This document shows positions 32,403 through 43,393 of a DNA stretch of 64,000 bases, piece by piece. This DNA is from Oncomelania hupensis. Its lineage: Eukaryota; Mollusca; Gastropoda; Littorinimorpha; Pomatiopsidae. Every line of letters starts with the position of its first letter. Position 1 is the stretch's first letter. The notes beneath the pieces were generated by a model that was not told where the DNA came from, made no database searches, and saw nothing but the letters and a program-made list of their open reading frames with translations. The stretch covers positions 1,123,991 to 1,187,990 of the forward strand of contig CM072520.1 in assembly GCA_036898135.1 (NCBI GenBank), in the 5' to 3' direction. The position numbers were made by a program, and so were the translations under genes.

Positions 32403-35400
32403 ATGTCGGACCCAGTGGCCTTGAGATTGCGCTTCAAAGAATTAGGGGAAGCTTTACACTTAGCAGGGGGAGACCTAATTGCGTATATAAATGCAGAGGT
32501 AGAGAAACAGGAGGCTAAGGCTGAGAGAGCAGCAGAGAGAGAGGCAAAGAAGTTAGAAGCAGAGAGAGAGCAAAAGAAATTAGAACTAGAGCAGAAGAAA
32601 TTAGAGGCAGAGAGAGAAACGAGGAAATTAGAGCTAGAAGCAGAACAGAAGAAGGTAGCAGCCGAGAGAGAAGCAGAAATTAGGAGATGGGAGTATGAGA
32701 GGGCAGAAAAAGAAAGAGAGAGGGCAGAAAAAGAAAAAGAAAGACAGCATGAGTTAGAGCTAAGAAGATTGGGATCAGGAGCTTCAAGTTCTTCCTCAAC
32801 CCCTTCCCACTCAGATCAGCTAGAGGTAGCATCCAACCCTGTACAAGGAATGTCATTTCCACTGGGAACATTCAATGAAAGAGAAGAAGGTCTAGATCTC
32901 TATCTGACTAGGTTTGAGCGTCTAGCAACAGAGTACAAACTAGATCCCACTCATTGGTCTTTTAAGCTTAGTCAAGGGCTTAGAGGAAAGGCTTATGACA
33001 TCTACAGTAAGCTACCGACTGACAGAGTGACTGACTATCACAAAGTAAAAGAGGCACTCCTAACGGGATTCGAACTGACAGGAGAATGCTACCGGCAAAA
33101 GTTCCGCACCAATCGGAGAGTGAAAGGAGAGAGCTATGCGCAGTTCGCGGATCGGTTGTCCACCACGCTGGATAAGTGGATTAGCCAGTCAGCCACGGCT
33201 AAGACGTATGATGGACTGACAGAACTGTTAGTATGGGAACAGCTACGGGAAACCATGACCCCCGAGCTGAGAACCTTCTCAGTAGAGCAGGGCGCGGAAA
33301 GACTGGAAGATCTGGTCAAGGTCGCAGATAGGTACGTGGCCGCACACGGAGAAGCCAAGAGCTTCAGGCGAGACCTAAAGCCTAACGGGAAAGAGGCACA
33401 GAAACGAAGCCCTAACCGAGAAGAGCGCACCGCGAATAAGCCGAATAACCCCAGACCTGGGCAAAATAAAGGACCCAACACGGAATTCGGGAAAAGAGGT
33501 CCCGCAGAACAGAGACGGTATTGTTCGTTCTGCAACAGAAACAATCACTCCACCGCAGAATGTTTCAAGTTGGCCGCACAACGTAGGGAAGAGCGCGAAA
33601 GCCGGCCAGCGCACAGAGTTCTGACTCAAAGCAGCGGTAACAAGCCACACACGATCGGAGATCACCCATCGGTGACAGACACGGTCAAGGTCAACGGAAA
33701 AGAAGCGAACTGTCTGTATGACACAGGTCTATCATACGACGCGATAGTTAGCGAATCTCTTGTATCGCGCGCGGACTTGACGGACAAGACAGTCGACTTA
33801 CAAGGAGCAGACTTGACGAAACCGACGACTACTTGCCCAATAGCATGGATAGAAGTAGAGAGTAGGTACGTCACAGGACGAATCCAAGCAGCTGTTTTAC
33901 AGAAACCCCTGTATGATCTAGTGCTAGGTTGTAGGTATGTGTTCTTAGGCACGCCCCCTAAAACTGTAGAGATAGCTGCAGTGCAAACCAGGGCCCAAGC
34001 TAAAACCCAACCACCCCAGCCCGAGTTCGCTCCGAATCCAGGACTCGAAGAGTTCAAAACAGCACAGAAAGAAGACACCTCGATAGCGAAGTGCTTCCAG
34101 AAGCTACCCAAGGCGCACACACCCCCGCACAAGGGAGACTTCTACATGGAAGAGGGAGTTCTACATCGACAAGGAGATGGAGATCACACCCAACTAGTAC
34201 TACCAGCCACCCTTCGAGCCCAAGTACTAGAATTAGGCCACAGCATGCCACTCAGCGGACACATGGGAATTGGAGCCACAGTGCAGAGAATCAGCGCACA
34301 CTACTATTGGCCAGGAATCACGGAGGATGTCAAGCGCTACGTGAAATCTTGCCACCAATGTCAACGATATTCCCCGCGACATCACACCGTACCAGTTACC
34401 TTAGGACCATCAGTAGTAGTCGGCGTGCCATTCCAGCAAGTCTCAGTAGACATAGTAGGACCACTGCCCATGACCAAGAAAAGGAACAGATTTCTACTCA
34501 CACTCGTCGACGCATGTACGATGTGGTGCGAAGCAGTCCCGTTGCCAGCGATCGACACCAAGAGGATTGCAGATGCACTCATCGCCATCTTTACCAGAGT
34601 CGGATTCCCGGACAGCATTAGAACGGACAACGGATCTCAGTTCACCGGCCGCCTGATGCAAGACGTGTTCGAGTTGATACAAGTTCATCACATTCGCACA
34701 CCACCATACCACCCAGCCAGCAACGGACAAGTAGAAAGACTGAATGGAACCCTTCTCACCATCCTCAGGAAAGTCGCCGACGACAATCCAGAAGCGTGGG
34801 ACACCTACGTGAATGCGGCACTGTTCGCATACCGAGAAACGCCCCATGCAGCCACAGGCTACACCCCGTCAACTTTGCTTTTCGGCAGACCTCTTGCAGG
34901 ACCGCTAGAAGCCCTACGCAGAAGTTGGACGGAAGCCAAGATAGACGACACACCCAGAGGTGCCACCAAGTACGTCGCAGACCTGCAGGAAACCCTCAAA
35001 GCAACGTGGAAGAAAGCTGGTGAAGCACTGAAGAAGGCAAGAGCCCGTCAGGCGAAGTACTACAACCGCCACGCGAAGGACAGAGAACTGCAAGTCGGCG
35101 ATCAAGTGCTACTCTTACTTCCAAGTGGAACCAACAAGCTGGACATCGCTTGGAGAGGACCGTATCGGGTGACTGCCAAGAAATCCAAGACAGTCTACCA
35201 AGTAGAGGTGAACGGGAGAGCCCGATACCACCACATCAATCTCCTCAAGAAATACACGGACCGACCAGCGACCCCCAGCACTCACAACTTGTTAGCCATC
35301 GCCATCGCGGAAGAAGGAGAAAGCATGGAGACCAATGCAGTAGAGTATCCCCTGCACTCCAAAGAAACCTACAAAGACGTGATACTCAACGGAGACCTAG

Positions 35401-36974
35401 CCGCTAAACAGCAACAGCAAGTACTACAGGTCATTCGACAACATCAGACTGTGCTCACAGACCGACCAGGGAGGACAGACCTCGTCGAAGTAACCTTAAC
35501 GGTGACCGACCCAACCCCCGTCCGCCAGAAGCTCTACCCGATGCCACTGTCTCAGCAGCGAGCCATCAAGGAAGAGATAGACACTTTACTGGCAGCCGGA
35601 ATCATCTCAGAGTCTACTTCACCCTACAGCGCAGGCACGGTATTGTTGCGAAAACCCAACGGAGAGCATCGACTGTGCATCGACTTCAGACTCCTGAATG
35701 CGGTAACGCAGTTCCAGCCAGAGCCACTCCCGGACCAGACAGACCTATTTGCCAAGCTACAGCGAGCGAAGTACTTCTCACGCATCGACCTCAGCAAAGG
35801 ATACTACCAGATACCAGTGCAACCGCAAGTCCGAAAGTACCTAGCGTTTAGCACTATGGAAGGACACTTCGAATTCAACGTGCTTCCATTCGGACTCCAC
35901 AACGCACCCAGCATCTTCAGCGCCATGATGCGAAAACTCCTGGCACCCCTGAGCAGCGAGCACCTACATTCGTTTATGGACGACATCCTCATCGCAACAC
36001 CTACGTGGGAGCAACATGTCACGCTCCTACAACAACTACTCGCCCGCCTCAGAGACATGGGATTGACGGCAAGACCCACCAAATGTCAGATTGGATTCAC
36101 AGAACTAGAATTTCTGGGACACACTATAAGTCAAGGAAGCCTGCGACCGGTAGAAAAGACCGTGAAACGCCTACTCGACGCTCCTAGGCCCAAGACCAAA
36201 AAGGAAGTACAGTCGTTTCTAGGACTCTGCGGCTTCTACCAGAAATTCATCCCCAACTACAACAGCATCGCCGTACCACTGACAAATGGAACCCGGAAAA
36301 TCGCCCCGGACAAAGTCGTATGGACAGCGGAATGCGAGACAGCATTCCAAACACTCAAGGACAGAATGACATCGGCGCCAGTACTCCACCTACCCGATTT
36401 GACTCAGCCATTCGTTCTTCGCACCGACGCAAGCGACTTAGGCCTCGGAGCAGTACTGCTACAGCGCGACCCCAAGAATGCAGAGACGCTATTCCCTGTC
36501 GCCTACGCCAGCAGAAAATTGAGACCCGCCGAGACCCACTACGCCACGTCGGAGAAAGAATGCCTTGGACTAGTCTGGGCCATACAGAAGTTTCAACTCT
36601 ACCTGTATGGGACCCACTTCACAGTTCAGGTGGACCACCAACCACTATCGTTCCTGGCAGCCTCCAAGTCTTTGAACTCTCGCCTGATGCGATGGGCACT
36701 CACCCTTCAGGCGTACTCATTCCAAATCGAGTACATCCCCGGCAAAGAAAACCACGGAGCCGACTACCTCAGTCGCCATCTCGTGGAGAACACAGCAGCT
36801 GTCGCCCAATGTACTAATCCCCTTCTAAAAGACAACAGATTTTCCCTATTGCCACGGTATTTTAGGAATCACCCAAATGTCTTCAAATTAAACCAGCTAA
36901 TGAATTCGAAATCAAAAAGCACACTGAAAAATTTAAGTCGTTTTATTGGAATAATACTTTCACTTTTTAAGTAG
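32403..36974 (+). CDS. gag-pol: G2 Gag-Pol polyprotein (gag, protease, integrase, RT, RNase H)
   Basis: Open frame of 1,523 codons from the first good ATG (32403; an upstream in-frame TTG is not credible). In order: coiled coil of Glu/Lys/Arg repeats (about 29-122); Gag capsid-like region (about 149-316); CCHC knuckle CSFCNRNNHSTAEC (about 373-387); protease DTG (440); integrase H-H-C-C domain (about 612-652); catalytic D683, D742, E778 with 35 residues between the last two; GPY/F at 919-921; RT with FMDD (1191-1194) and LCIDFRLLN; RNase H TDAS, Glu1386 and VDH (1341-1411). Integrase lies upstream of RT, unlike most gypsy elements. Gag and Pol share one frame. The last ~55 codons come from an inserted LINE. 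It probably acts in cytoplasmic particles and then in the nucleus. Confidence 0.95.
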   Translation: MSDPVALRLRFKELGEALHLAGGDLIAYINAEVEKQEAKAERAAEREAKKLEAEREQKKLELEQKKLEAERETRKLELEAEQKKVAAEREAEIRRWEYERAEKERERAEKEKERQHELELRRLGSGASSSSSTPSHSDQLEVASNPVQGMSFPLGTFNEREEGLDLYLTRFERLATEYKLDPTHWSFKLSQGLRGKAYDIYSKLPTDRVTDYHKVKEALLTGFELTGECYRQKFRTNRRVKGESYAQFADRLSTTLDKWISQSATAKTYDGLTELLVWEQLRETMTPELRTFSVEQGAERLEDLVKVADRYVAAHGEAKSFRRDLKPNGKEAQKRSPNREERTANKPNNPRPGQNKGPNTEFGKRGPAEQRRYCSFCNRNNHSTAECFKLAAQRREERESRPAHRVLTQSSGNKPHTIGDHPSVTDTVKVNGKEANCLYDTGLSYDAIVSESLVSRADLTDKTVDLQGADLTKPTTTCPIAWIEVESRYVTGRIQAAVLQKPLYDLVLGCRYVFLGTPPKTVEIAAVQTRAQAKTQPPQPEFAPNPGLEEFKTAQKEDTSIAKCFQKLPKAHTPPHKGDFYMEEGVLHRQGDGDHTQLVLPATLRAQVLELGHSMPLSGHMGIGATVQRISAHYYWPGITEDVKRYVKSCHQCQRYSPRHHTVPVTLGPSVVVGVPFQQVSVDIVGPLPMTKKRNRFLLTLVDACTMWCEAVPLPAIDTKRIADALIAIFTRVGFPDSIRTDNGSQFTGRLMQDVFELIQVHHIRTPPYHPASNGQVERLNGTLLTILRKVADDNPEAWDTYVNAALFAYRETPHAATGYTPSTLLFGRPLAGPLEALRRSWTEAKIDDTPRGATKYVADLQETLKATWKKAGEALKKARARQAKYYNRHAKDRELQVGDQVLLLLPSGTNKLDIAWRGPYRVTAKKSKTVYQVEVNGRARYHHINLLKKYTDRPATPSTHNLLAIAIAEEGESMETNAVEYPLHSKETYKDVILNGDLAAKQQQQVLQVIRQHQTVLTDRPGRTDLVEVTLTVTDPTPVRQKLYPMPLSQQRAIKEEIDTLLAAGIISESTSPYSAGTVLLRKPNGEHRLCIDFRLLNAVTQFQPEPLPDQTDLFAKLQRAKYFSRIDLSKGYYQIPVQPQVRKYLAFSTMEGHFEFNVLPFGLHNAPSIFSAMMRKLLAPLSSEHLHSFMDDILIATPTWEQHVTLLQQLLARLRDMGLTARPTKCQIGFTELEFLGHTISQGSLRPVEKTVKRLLDAPRPKTKKEVQSFLGLCGFYQKFIPNYNSIAVPLTNGTRKIAPDKVVWTAECETAFQTLKDRMTSAPVLHLPDLTQPFVLRTDASDLGLGAVLLQRDPKNAETLFPVAYASRKLRPAETHYATSEKECLGLVWAIQKFQLYLYGTHFTVQVDHQPLSFLAASKSLNSRLMRWALTLQAYSFQIEYIPGKENHGADYLSRHLVENTAAVAQCTNPLLKDNRFSLLPRYFRNHPNVFKLNQLMNSKSKSTLKNLSRFIGIILSLFK

Positions 36975-37501
36975 TACAGCATTGGTTATTTATTTATTTA
37001 TTTATTTATTTTTTAGTTATTTATTTATTCATAAATTATTATTATTATTTTTTTCCCCTCTAATATTTGAGAACTGTTTGGTGGTCATGCATGTGTGCTT
37101 CACTGTTCTGGCATTCTTTCCCTTGTTATTTGACTTCCCTGATGACTGTTGCTTTTGTTTTATCTTGTATCTTTATGCGATTGTTCTTCTGAGTGCCTAT
37201 CAATTTATTATTATTATTTTTTATAATATATTTTATTTGACTATTTTTCTTTTTTAAGAGGTGTCACAAATGTTTGAACACCGTTGTTGCTTTTTCATTT
37301 AGTGTATATGTTATTGTTTGTAGTTAGAGGTCATGTAATATAGTGCCGTTCTTGTATTCACTATGTATGTATTGTGTATCCCTATCCCCCCATCTTTCCC
37401 CCTTGTCTGGCTATACGGCCCCCCTGGGCTAGGAGCCTAACTTTATATTTGCTGCTGATCATTTGTTGTTTAATAAAAGGACAAAGTTCCAAAAAAAAAA
37501 A
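36809..37501 (+). mobile_element. polyA-tailed LINE 3' fragment inserted at the end of G2 pol
   Basis: Absent from the otherwise matching G2 copies at 55.97-56.04 and 61.6-61.7 kb, which read straight from gtcgccca to cccatcacaactaag. The insert ends with aataaaa (37472) and 11 a's. Flanks gtcgccca and gttccca suggest a short imperfect duplication. Its first ~55 codons stay in frame with pol and include KLNQLMNSKSKSTLKNLSRF, which resembles the very end of some LINE ORF2 proteins. The rest is AT-rich 3' UTR. Confidence 0.8.
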
Positions 37502-37724
37502 GTTCCCACCCAACACAACTAAGGGCCACAGCACCAGAATTCGTCCCCGTCCAGTAATACCCTGTCACTAGTGTCCATAGCTACCTGGCACAGCATTGCA
37601 GCTCAGGTAGAGCAACTTCCTTAGTTTGTAAATAGGACCCTAGGATAGTGCAGTGTTAAACTAGGCTCGGTAGTAGAAAAAGGTCGAATCCAGTAGTCAT
37701 CGCCTTTTTTCAGTTGAGGGAGCC

Positions 37725-39236
37725 TGTCATGAACTGGCTAGTTTTAACTCTGCCTATCACTACTTAGCCTTGTGTAGTGATTGTAACTTTAGAAGTTAGA
37801 CTATTACACAGCAGCAATTAAAGTACACACCGCGAGCCCGACCCACGCTGCGTAGTGAGTCAGCACTTGAGCTTTGAATCTGACCGTTTTAACCAATCAG
37901 AAGCAGGCTAAGCGGGTAGAGCAGTTCTGACTGTGTCAGATCTTAGCGCAGTTTGAATCAGTCGTGTGTGAGAAGAGGAAGAAGTAACATCTACTTAGAT
38001 AGCTAGAGAAATCTCTTCACTCATAGACCAGGAAGCAGGACTTTAGACTCTTAGAATTCTATCAAGCCATCACGGGCCTGAACTTGTCAGACAGGTAAGT
38101 GAACACCCTTCTGTTTCATCGTGATATATTTATATTATTGTGGAAATTATGTTTGTGGAATTTGCTATGCATAAATGTGAATTGTTAATCCGAATTTGCA
38201 TGACCATGTGGAAAAGCCGAACACGTGGCGAAACACGACCGGTTGCGCCGCCATGTTGCATACCATACGGAACCACTGTTGTTTAACTTATATGTATGTT
38301 TGCAGACCAGTGGCTGTACCACTGAAGGTTTATATTATTATTAATTCTGTATGTGTATAGTTAGCCACGTTTGATATTTATGTATGTATAGGAATTTAGA
38401 GTGAGATTCCAGTGGACCCCGGAAGTAGCAGAATGTTCGTCGCTTATGTATAGAGATGTGGAGCTATCACTGAGGGCTACTTTGGCTTTCAGTGAGACGC
38501 TCTGCACAAACCGATTATTCAGGGTTGTGCAGAATTTCGTCTCTTATATTACAGACGAGCAGGCGAGCTATCCTGTGCACCCCACTCCACAGAAACGACG
38601 AGTTGGTTGAGGAGCCTCTACCGCACAAGTCGGAAAGAGCTACCTTGAAAAACACCCTGTCAGACCCCACAGCGTGGCAAGGGAACCCAACTACACAACG
38701 ACAAAGGTGGACCAGAAGCTACCTCACAGAAGGACTTCGCACGCACCATCTAGCAGTTAAGTGTATTCAACGAAGGTGCACTTAAACTGATCGAAACAGG
38801 ACCACAGTAGTCCAACTCTTCAGAAACTGTAAAACGGACCACAGTAGTCCAAATCTACATGAGATATTATAGCAAGTGCCCGATGAAGATATAGCAGCTG
38901 CCTAGACTATCAGTGATCGAACTATTAGCAGTAACTGAGACTTTTTAAGTTAGATTAGTACTTAGAGAATCTTGTATAGAGTAGAAGAAATAAATGTGTG
39001 ATTTTAACTGTTATCAAGTGGCTGGACTACATATGATTCATAGCCGTGTGAAAGCTAGTGTGACAGTAATCTTTTACCATTTTTCTATCTATTTCTGTAC
39101 CCCAACCTTAACACAGAACGAGCTAAACAAATAAATTTATTAAAGTAATTCATAGGGTGACTTACTAGCAGTTCCCACCGAATAAACGTGAGGGTCCATA
39201 ATTCCATTGTGCAGAGCCCATAAACCCCACGTGACA
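37725..39236 (+). repeat. G2 3' LTR (1,512 bp)
   Basis: Preceded by cagttgagggagcc, a short purine-rich tract in the polypurine position. Nearly identical to 30535-32045; visible differences are tttgcAtgacc, ccatgTtgc, gatataGcag and an extra c in ataaaccccacg. Confidence 0.96.
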
Positions 39237-39241
39237 GTGTG

Positions 39242-39337
39242 TGTGGGAGTGTTTGTAACATGTGAGCGTGTATGCTGGTTACAGATCGCCGCGCCTTGAG
39301 TCTTATTTAGGAATAAAGCGCATCCATCATCATCATT

Positions 39338-39424
<87 letters not shown>

Positions 39425-39425
39425 G
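39242..39425. repeat. family A-like tail fragment with ATC and ATT microsatellites
   Basis: gccgcgccttgagtc...gaataaagcgcatcc (about 39287-39325) looks like a diverged family A 3' end, followed by about 22 atc units and 11 att units. Confidence 0.75.
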
Positions 39426-39545
39426 GACTGGTTTGACACTGAGCGAAACAATCAGGGTTGCTGAGGACAGGGAAAGATGCAGTACGCTGGTTAAACGATC
39501 ATCTGTGATGCCCCTACGACCTCCGAGTTACGGGATAGGATAGGA
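39426..39545 (+). mobile_element. RTE-like LINE 3'-end fragment
   Basis: ggactggtttgacactgagc to ggataggatagg, the same 3' terminus as the fragment at 22186. It sits between two ATT microsatellites. Confidence 0.85.

Positions 39546-39620
<75 letters not shown>
39546..39620. repeat. ATT microsatellite
   Basis: About 25 att units. Confidence 0.98.
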
Positions 39621-39621
<1 letters not shown>

Positions 39622-40024
39622 AAAAACTGTGTGTACAAATCAGCCACATTGGCCCTCCCTACCTCCCATTTTCATCCCCCACCCCACACTATCCTCCTTC
39701 AACCACCCCCACATTCCCCCTCCCTCATTATTCTCCACCCTCCTTCCCGCTCTCAGTTCATTCCGGTAGTGGTCTGCATGGAGTCCAAAGCAGAAGTGCT
39801 GCCTACATTACTATGGAGACGGTTAGCATTGATTAAACATACATTCCTGGAGATCAGTGAAGCGTGTCACAGCATATTATTTTGTTAAAATAAAATATTG
39901 TTCCAATCGGATCTCCTTCTTTTATTCACCGTTAACATCCCCCCTCCCACCCTCTCCACAACCACCTTTTCTCTGTGTCCCACCTCTACCTTCCCCTTCA
40001 CCTCCCCTGGCCCTCTGTTCCATC
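39621..40024. other. unique sequence, nothing recognised
   Basis: C-rich imperfect text with short frames, no domain. Confidence 0.5.
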
Positions 40025-40412
40025 GGTTGTCGAGTGGTCTGTACCACATGGAGACTTGATACTTTGTCCCAGAGCATGCAGACTTGTAGCATGAAGTGGC
40101 ATCAATTGTCGAGTGGTCTGTATCACATGGAGACTTGAAGCTTTGTCCCAGATCATGCAGACTTGTAGCATGAAGTGGCATCAATTGTCGATTGGTCTGT
40201 ATCACATGGAGACTGAAGCTTTGTCCCAAAGCATGTAGTCTTGTAGCATAAACTGGCAACGATTGTCTTTGGTCTTTATCACATGGAGACTTAGTACTTT
40301 GACCAGTAACATGTAGACTTGTAGCATGAAGTGTCATCGATTGTCGTTTGGTCTGTATCACATGGAGACTTTGTCCTAGAGCATGTAGTCTTGTAGCATG
40401 AAATGGCATCGA
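40025..40412. repeat. ~79-bp tandem repeat, about 5 copies, diverged
   Basis: Units contain gtcgagtggtctgtatcaca, tggagactt, gcagacttgtagcatgaagt and ggcatc. Later units are shortened. Confidence 0.93.
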
Positions 40413-40912
40413 TTTTAATCAGTGTTGATGGTGGAAGTGGGGTGTGGAAATAAATGGAATTGGTAATGTCATAGTGTGTGTAGATACGTGTACAATGGCA
40501 GAAAATCTAAATTAAATATTGATTGACAAGGACTTTTAAAGGGACAACGAATAGCAGAAGAAGAAGAAGACTGAATGAATGAATGTGCAGTGTAAACATG
40601 TATGCGCCAGTAAATAATGAACGGATATGTGTGTATGCGTCTGCGTGTATGCATGTGTGCTTGTATGCGCGCGCGTTTGTGTGTGTGTGTTTGTGTGTGT
40701 GAGGGGGAGGGGCGGGGGAGAGAGGTCTGCCTCTCTGTGTTTAGATTCATGTATTGTATAATACAGAGCGCTCATTTATCCCTATAGGCGGCTATAATAT
40801 GCTATTGTGTATGTCTTGTTTAGTGTGTGGATGTCTGGGCATTGGATATGGCACGCAGCATTTACAACAAAGCATTGGTTATGATATATTGATGTGAATT
40901 TGGGGTTGGACA
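40413..40912. other. unique sequence with a GT tract
   Basis: Includes a gt-rich stretch at about 40628-40712; nothing else recognised. Confidence 0.55.
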
Positions 40913-41962
40913 GTGGTATGTTATCAAAAGATGGGGAGTACATGTAGTGAGTGGTATGTTATCACAAGATGGGGAGTACATGTAGTGAGTGGTATGTTAT
41001 CACAAGATGGGGAGTACATGTAGTGAGTGGTATGTTATCAAAAGATGGGGAGTACATGTAGTGAGTGGTATGTTATCACAAGATGGGGAGTACATGTAGT
41101 GAGTGGTATGTTATCACAAGATGGGGAGTACATGTAGTGAGTGGTATGTTATCACAAGATGGGGAGTACATGTAGTGAGTGGTATGTTATCACAAGATGG
41201 GGAGTACATGTAGTGAGTGGTATGTTATCACAAGATGGGGAGTACATGTAGTGAGTGGTATGTTATCACAAGATGGTGTGTACATGTAGTGAGTGGTATG
41301 TTATCACAAGATGGGGAGTACATGTAGTGAGTGGTATGTTATCAAAAGATGGAGAGTACATGTAGTGAGTGGTATGTTATCACAAGATGGGGAGTACATG
41401 TAGTGAGTGGTATGTTATCACAAGATGGTGTGTACATGTAGTGAGTGGTATGTTATCACAAGATGGGGAGTACATGTAGTGAGTGGTATGTTATCACAAG
41501 ATGGTGTGTACATGTAGTGAGTGGTATGTTATCACAAGATGGAGAGTACATGTAGTGAGTGGTATGTTATCACAAGATGGGGAGTACATGTAGTGAGTGG
41601 TATGTTATCACAAGATGGGGAGTACATGTAGTGGTATGTTATCACAAGATGGGGAGTACATGTAGTGAGTGGTATGTTATGACAAGATGGGGAGTACATG
41701 TAGTGAGTGGTATGTTATCACAAGATGGGGAGTACATGTAGTGAGTGGTATGTTATCACAAGATGGGGAGTACATGTAGTGAGTGGTATGTTATTACAAA
41801 ATGGGGAGTACATGTAGTGAGTGGTATGTTATCACAAGATGGGGAGTACATGTAGTGAGTGGTATGTTATCACAAGATGGGGAGTACATGTAGTGAGTGG
41901 TATGTTATCACAAGATGGGGAGTACATGTAGTGAGTGGTATGTTATCACAAGATGGGGAGTG
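40913..41962. repeat. 38-bp tandem repeat, about 27 copies
   Basis: Unit gtggtatgttatcacaagat then ggggagtacatgtagtga. Variants: caaaaga, ggtgtgtac, ggagagtac, and a 4-bp shortened unit near 41628. Frames through it are artefacts. Confidence 0.98.
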
Positions 41963-42312
41963 GTGAGTGGTCGGGAAAAGAACAGAGAGATGGTCATGCG
42001 TGTCGATGACATTCTGTGTTCGCATCTGTAATACATACGTAAGTGTTTAATAAATTAATAATAAATATGTAGCAGCGTATGTAATAAATACACACAATAT
42101 TGTCGTATAACAAAAGTTTAACAATGTAATTATAAACAATGGATAAATAACCAATATGAACATCTTAAAAATAAAATAATAAATAAATAACCATTATATA
42201 ATAAATAATAAATATGTAACAAATATATAACATTAATTATATCTATATTAGAAATAAATAATAAAATATAACAAATATCAAATATTAAATCAATAATAAA
42301 TACACTTAATAT

Positions 42313-42313
<1 letters not shown>
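41963..42313. other. AT-rich, aataaata-rich sequence
   Basis: Low-complexity AT-rich sequence; no gene. Confidence 0.7.

Positions 42314-42367
<54 letters not shown>
42314..42367. repeat. CT microsatellite
   Basis: About 26 ct units. Confidence 0.97.
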
Positions 42368-42369
<2 letters not shown>

Positions 42370-42391
42370 ACCTTCTCACAGAAATGTCTGT

Positions 42392-42756
42392 GTGAGGTCT
42401 GTTGGATCAGCTTGGGAATATTGGAGGCTTTCTGCCAAATGGTCACTGGGGCTTCCTATGATATTATTTGGCAATGTAGGCATTTTATATGTTTGTGTTT
42501 TGTTCATATTGTATAATGATGTTTGTATTCTATTTTCTTTTTGTAAACGGGGGTTCGATAAATTAAAGCGTCCCCTGCTTGGGATATTTTTATTGTAAAG
42601 TGACCGGCTGGTAGATTGCCTTCAGTATTACCACTAGGGTTGTTTCGGCAGATCTTTTATGCGGATCAGGGGTGAGTCCTCTTTCACTTCTCTGGTCCTG
42701 ATTTGGCTCGGAAGAGTCCGCTGGACCTAAAGCAATAACCATGTAATGTAATGTAA
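42392..42756 (+). mobile_element. retroposon family B copy with an atgtaatgtaa tail
   Basis: gtgaggtctgttggatcagc through gctggacctaaagcaataac and then a catgtaatgtaatgtaac tail in place of the aatc tail. It contains an extra gagtcctctttcacttc insert relative to 9348. A separate fragment of the same tail (aaagcaataatcatgtaatg) lies at 43247-43270. Confidence 0.85.
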
Positions 42757-42874
42757 CAGAAATGTCTGTATCTAAAATCAATTTGATGATAGGACGTTCA
42801 AAGAAGGAAGTAAACAGAAAAGATGTATTCGCATGTTCTAGCTGTGATTGAAAAGGATTTAGTAACAACGAGCG
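42757..42874. other. short unique stretch
   Basis: Nothing recognised. Confidence 0.5.
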
Positions 42875-42882
42875 AGCGAGCG

Positions 42883-42938
<56 letters not shown>
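42875..42938. repeat. GAGC and GA microsatellite
   Basis: Four gagc units then about 23 ga units. Confidence 0.97.
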
Positions 42939-42941
<3 letters not shown>

Positions 42942-43335
42942 TTTGAGGAGCGTAAAGAAGAGATAAAACGAACACTTTAACTCCCTAAAGCTGTCTTACA
43001 TGTATATTTTCAAATCATAATTCATGTTCATCAATAAAAAGTCATTCACTTGGTACAGTTGGACCAGTGGCGATCCAGACAAGACTGTATGATCACATTC
43101 TTGCGTTTTTCTTCTTGCTGGACCTGAAGGCGATACGCGATGCGCTACTGTCCGGTCAGTTCCACATGACTTGTGATGCCAGAGAAGATCACTAGGTTTC
43201 CCGCCAATTACTTGACCCACTTCTAAACACGCTGCCCACCTGCCATAAAGCAATAATCATGTAATGTAATATACCTGCCATAAACCTGCCGTCTCTTCAC
43301 TCCTTCCCTATTTATCTATATCCGCCTCCCCCCAA
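42939..43335. other. unique sequence with a family B tail fragment
   Basis: No gene recognised; ataaagcaataatcatgtaa at 43244-43263 matches the family B tail variant. Confidence 0.55.
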
Positions 43336-43345
43336 CACCCCCCCC

Positions 43346-43391
<46 letters not shown>
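43336..43391. repeat. CT microsatellite
   Basis: ct run with one interruption, abutting the RTE tail. Confidence 0.96.

Positions 43392-43393
<2 letters not shown>

Larger units (their letters stand above)
30535..39236 (+). mobile_element. Full-length Ty3/gypsy LTR retrotransposon, family G2, Gmr1-like
   Basis: 8,702 bp with LTRs of 1,511 and 1,512 bp, duplication gtgtg, primer site and an open gag-pol frame with integrase upstream of RT. The LTRs differ at about four positions by eye (three substitutions, one indel), so the insertion is young. A LINE fragment (36809-37501) later landed at the end of pol. This is the only copy in the window with an RT and could in principle supply RT to the deleted copies at 54-64 kb. 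Confidence 0.96.

Noticed and set aside
34054..34630. Antisense and alternative-frame ORFs within pol, with counterparts at 57-58 and 62-63 kb
   Set aside because: Shadows of the conserved pol frame; no domains of their own.
32403..36974. Ty1/copia element, because integrase precedes RT
   Set aside because: RT (FMDD, LCIDFRLLN), Ty3-type RNase H and the GPY/F integrase module are gypsy-type; only the order is copia-like.
30535..39236. Endogenous retrovirus with an envelope gene
   Set aside because: After RNase H there is only an inserted LINE fragment and the 3' LTR; no env-like frame.
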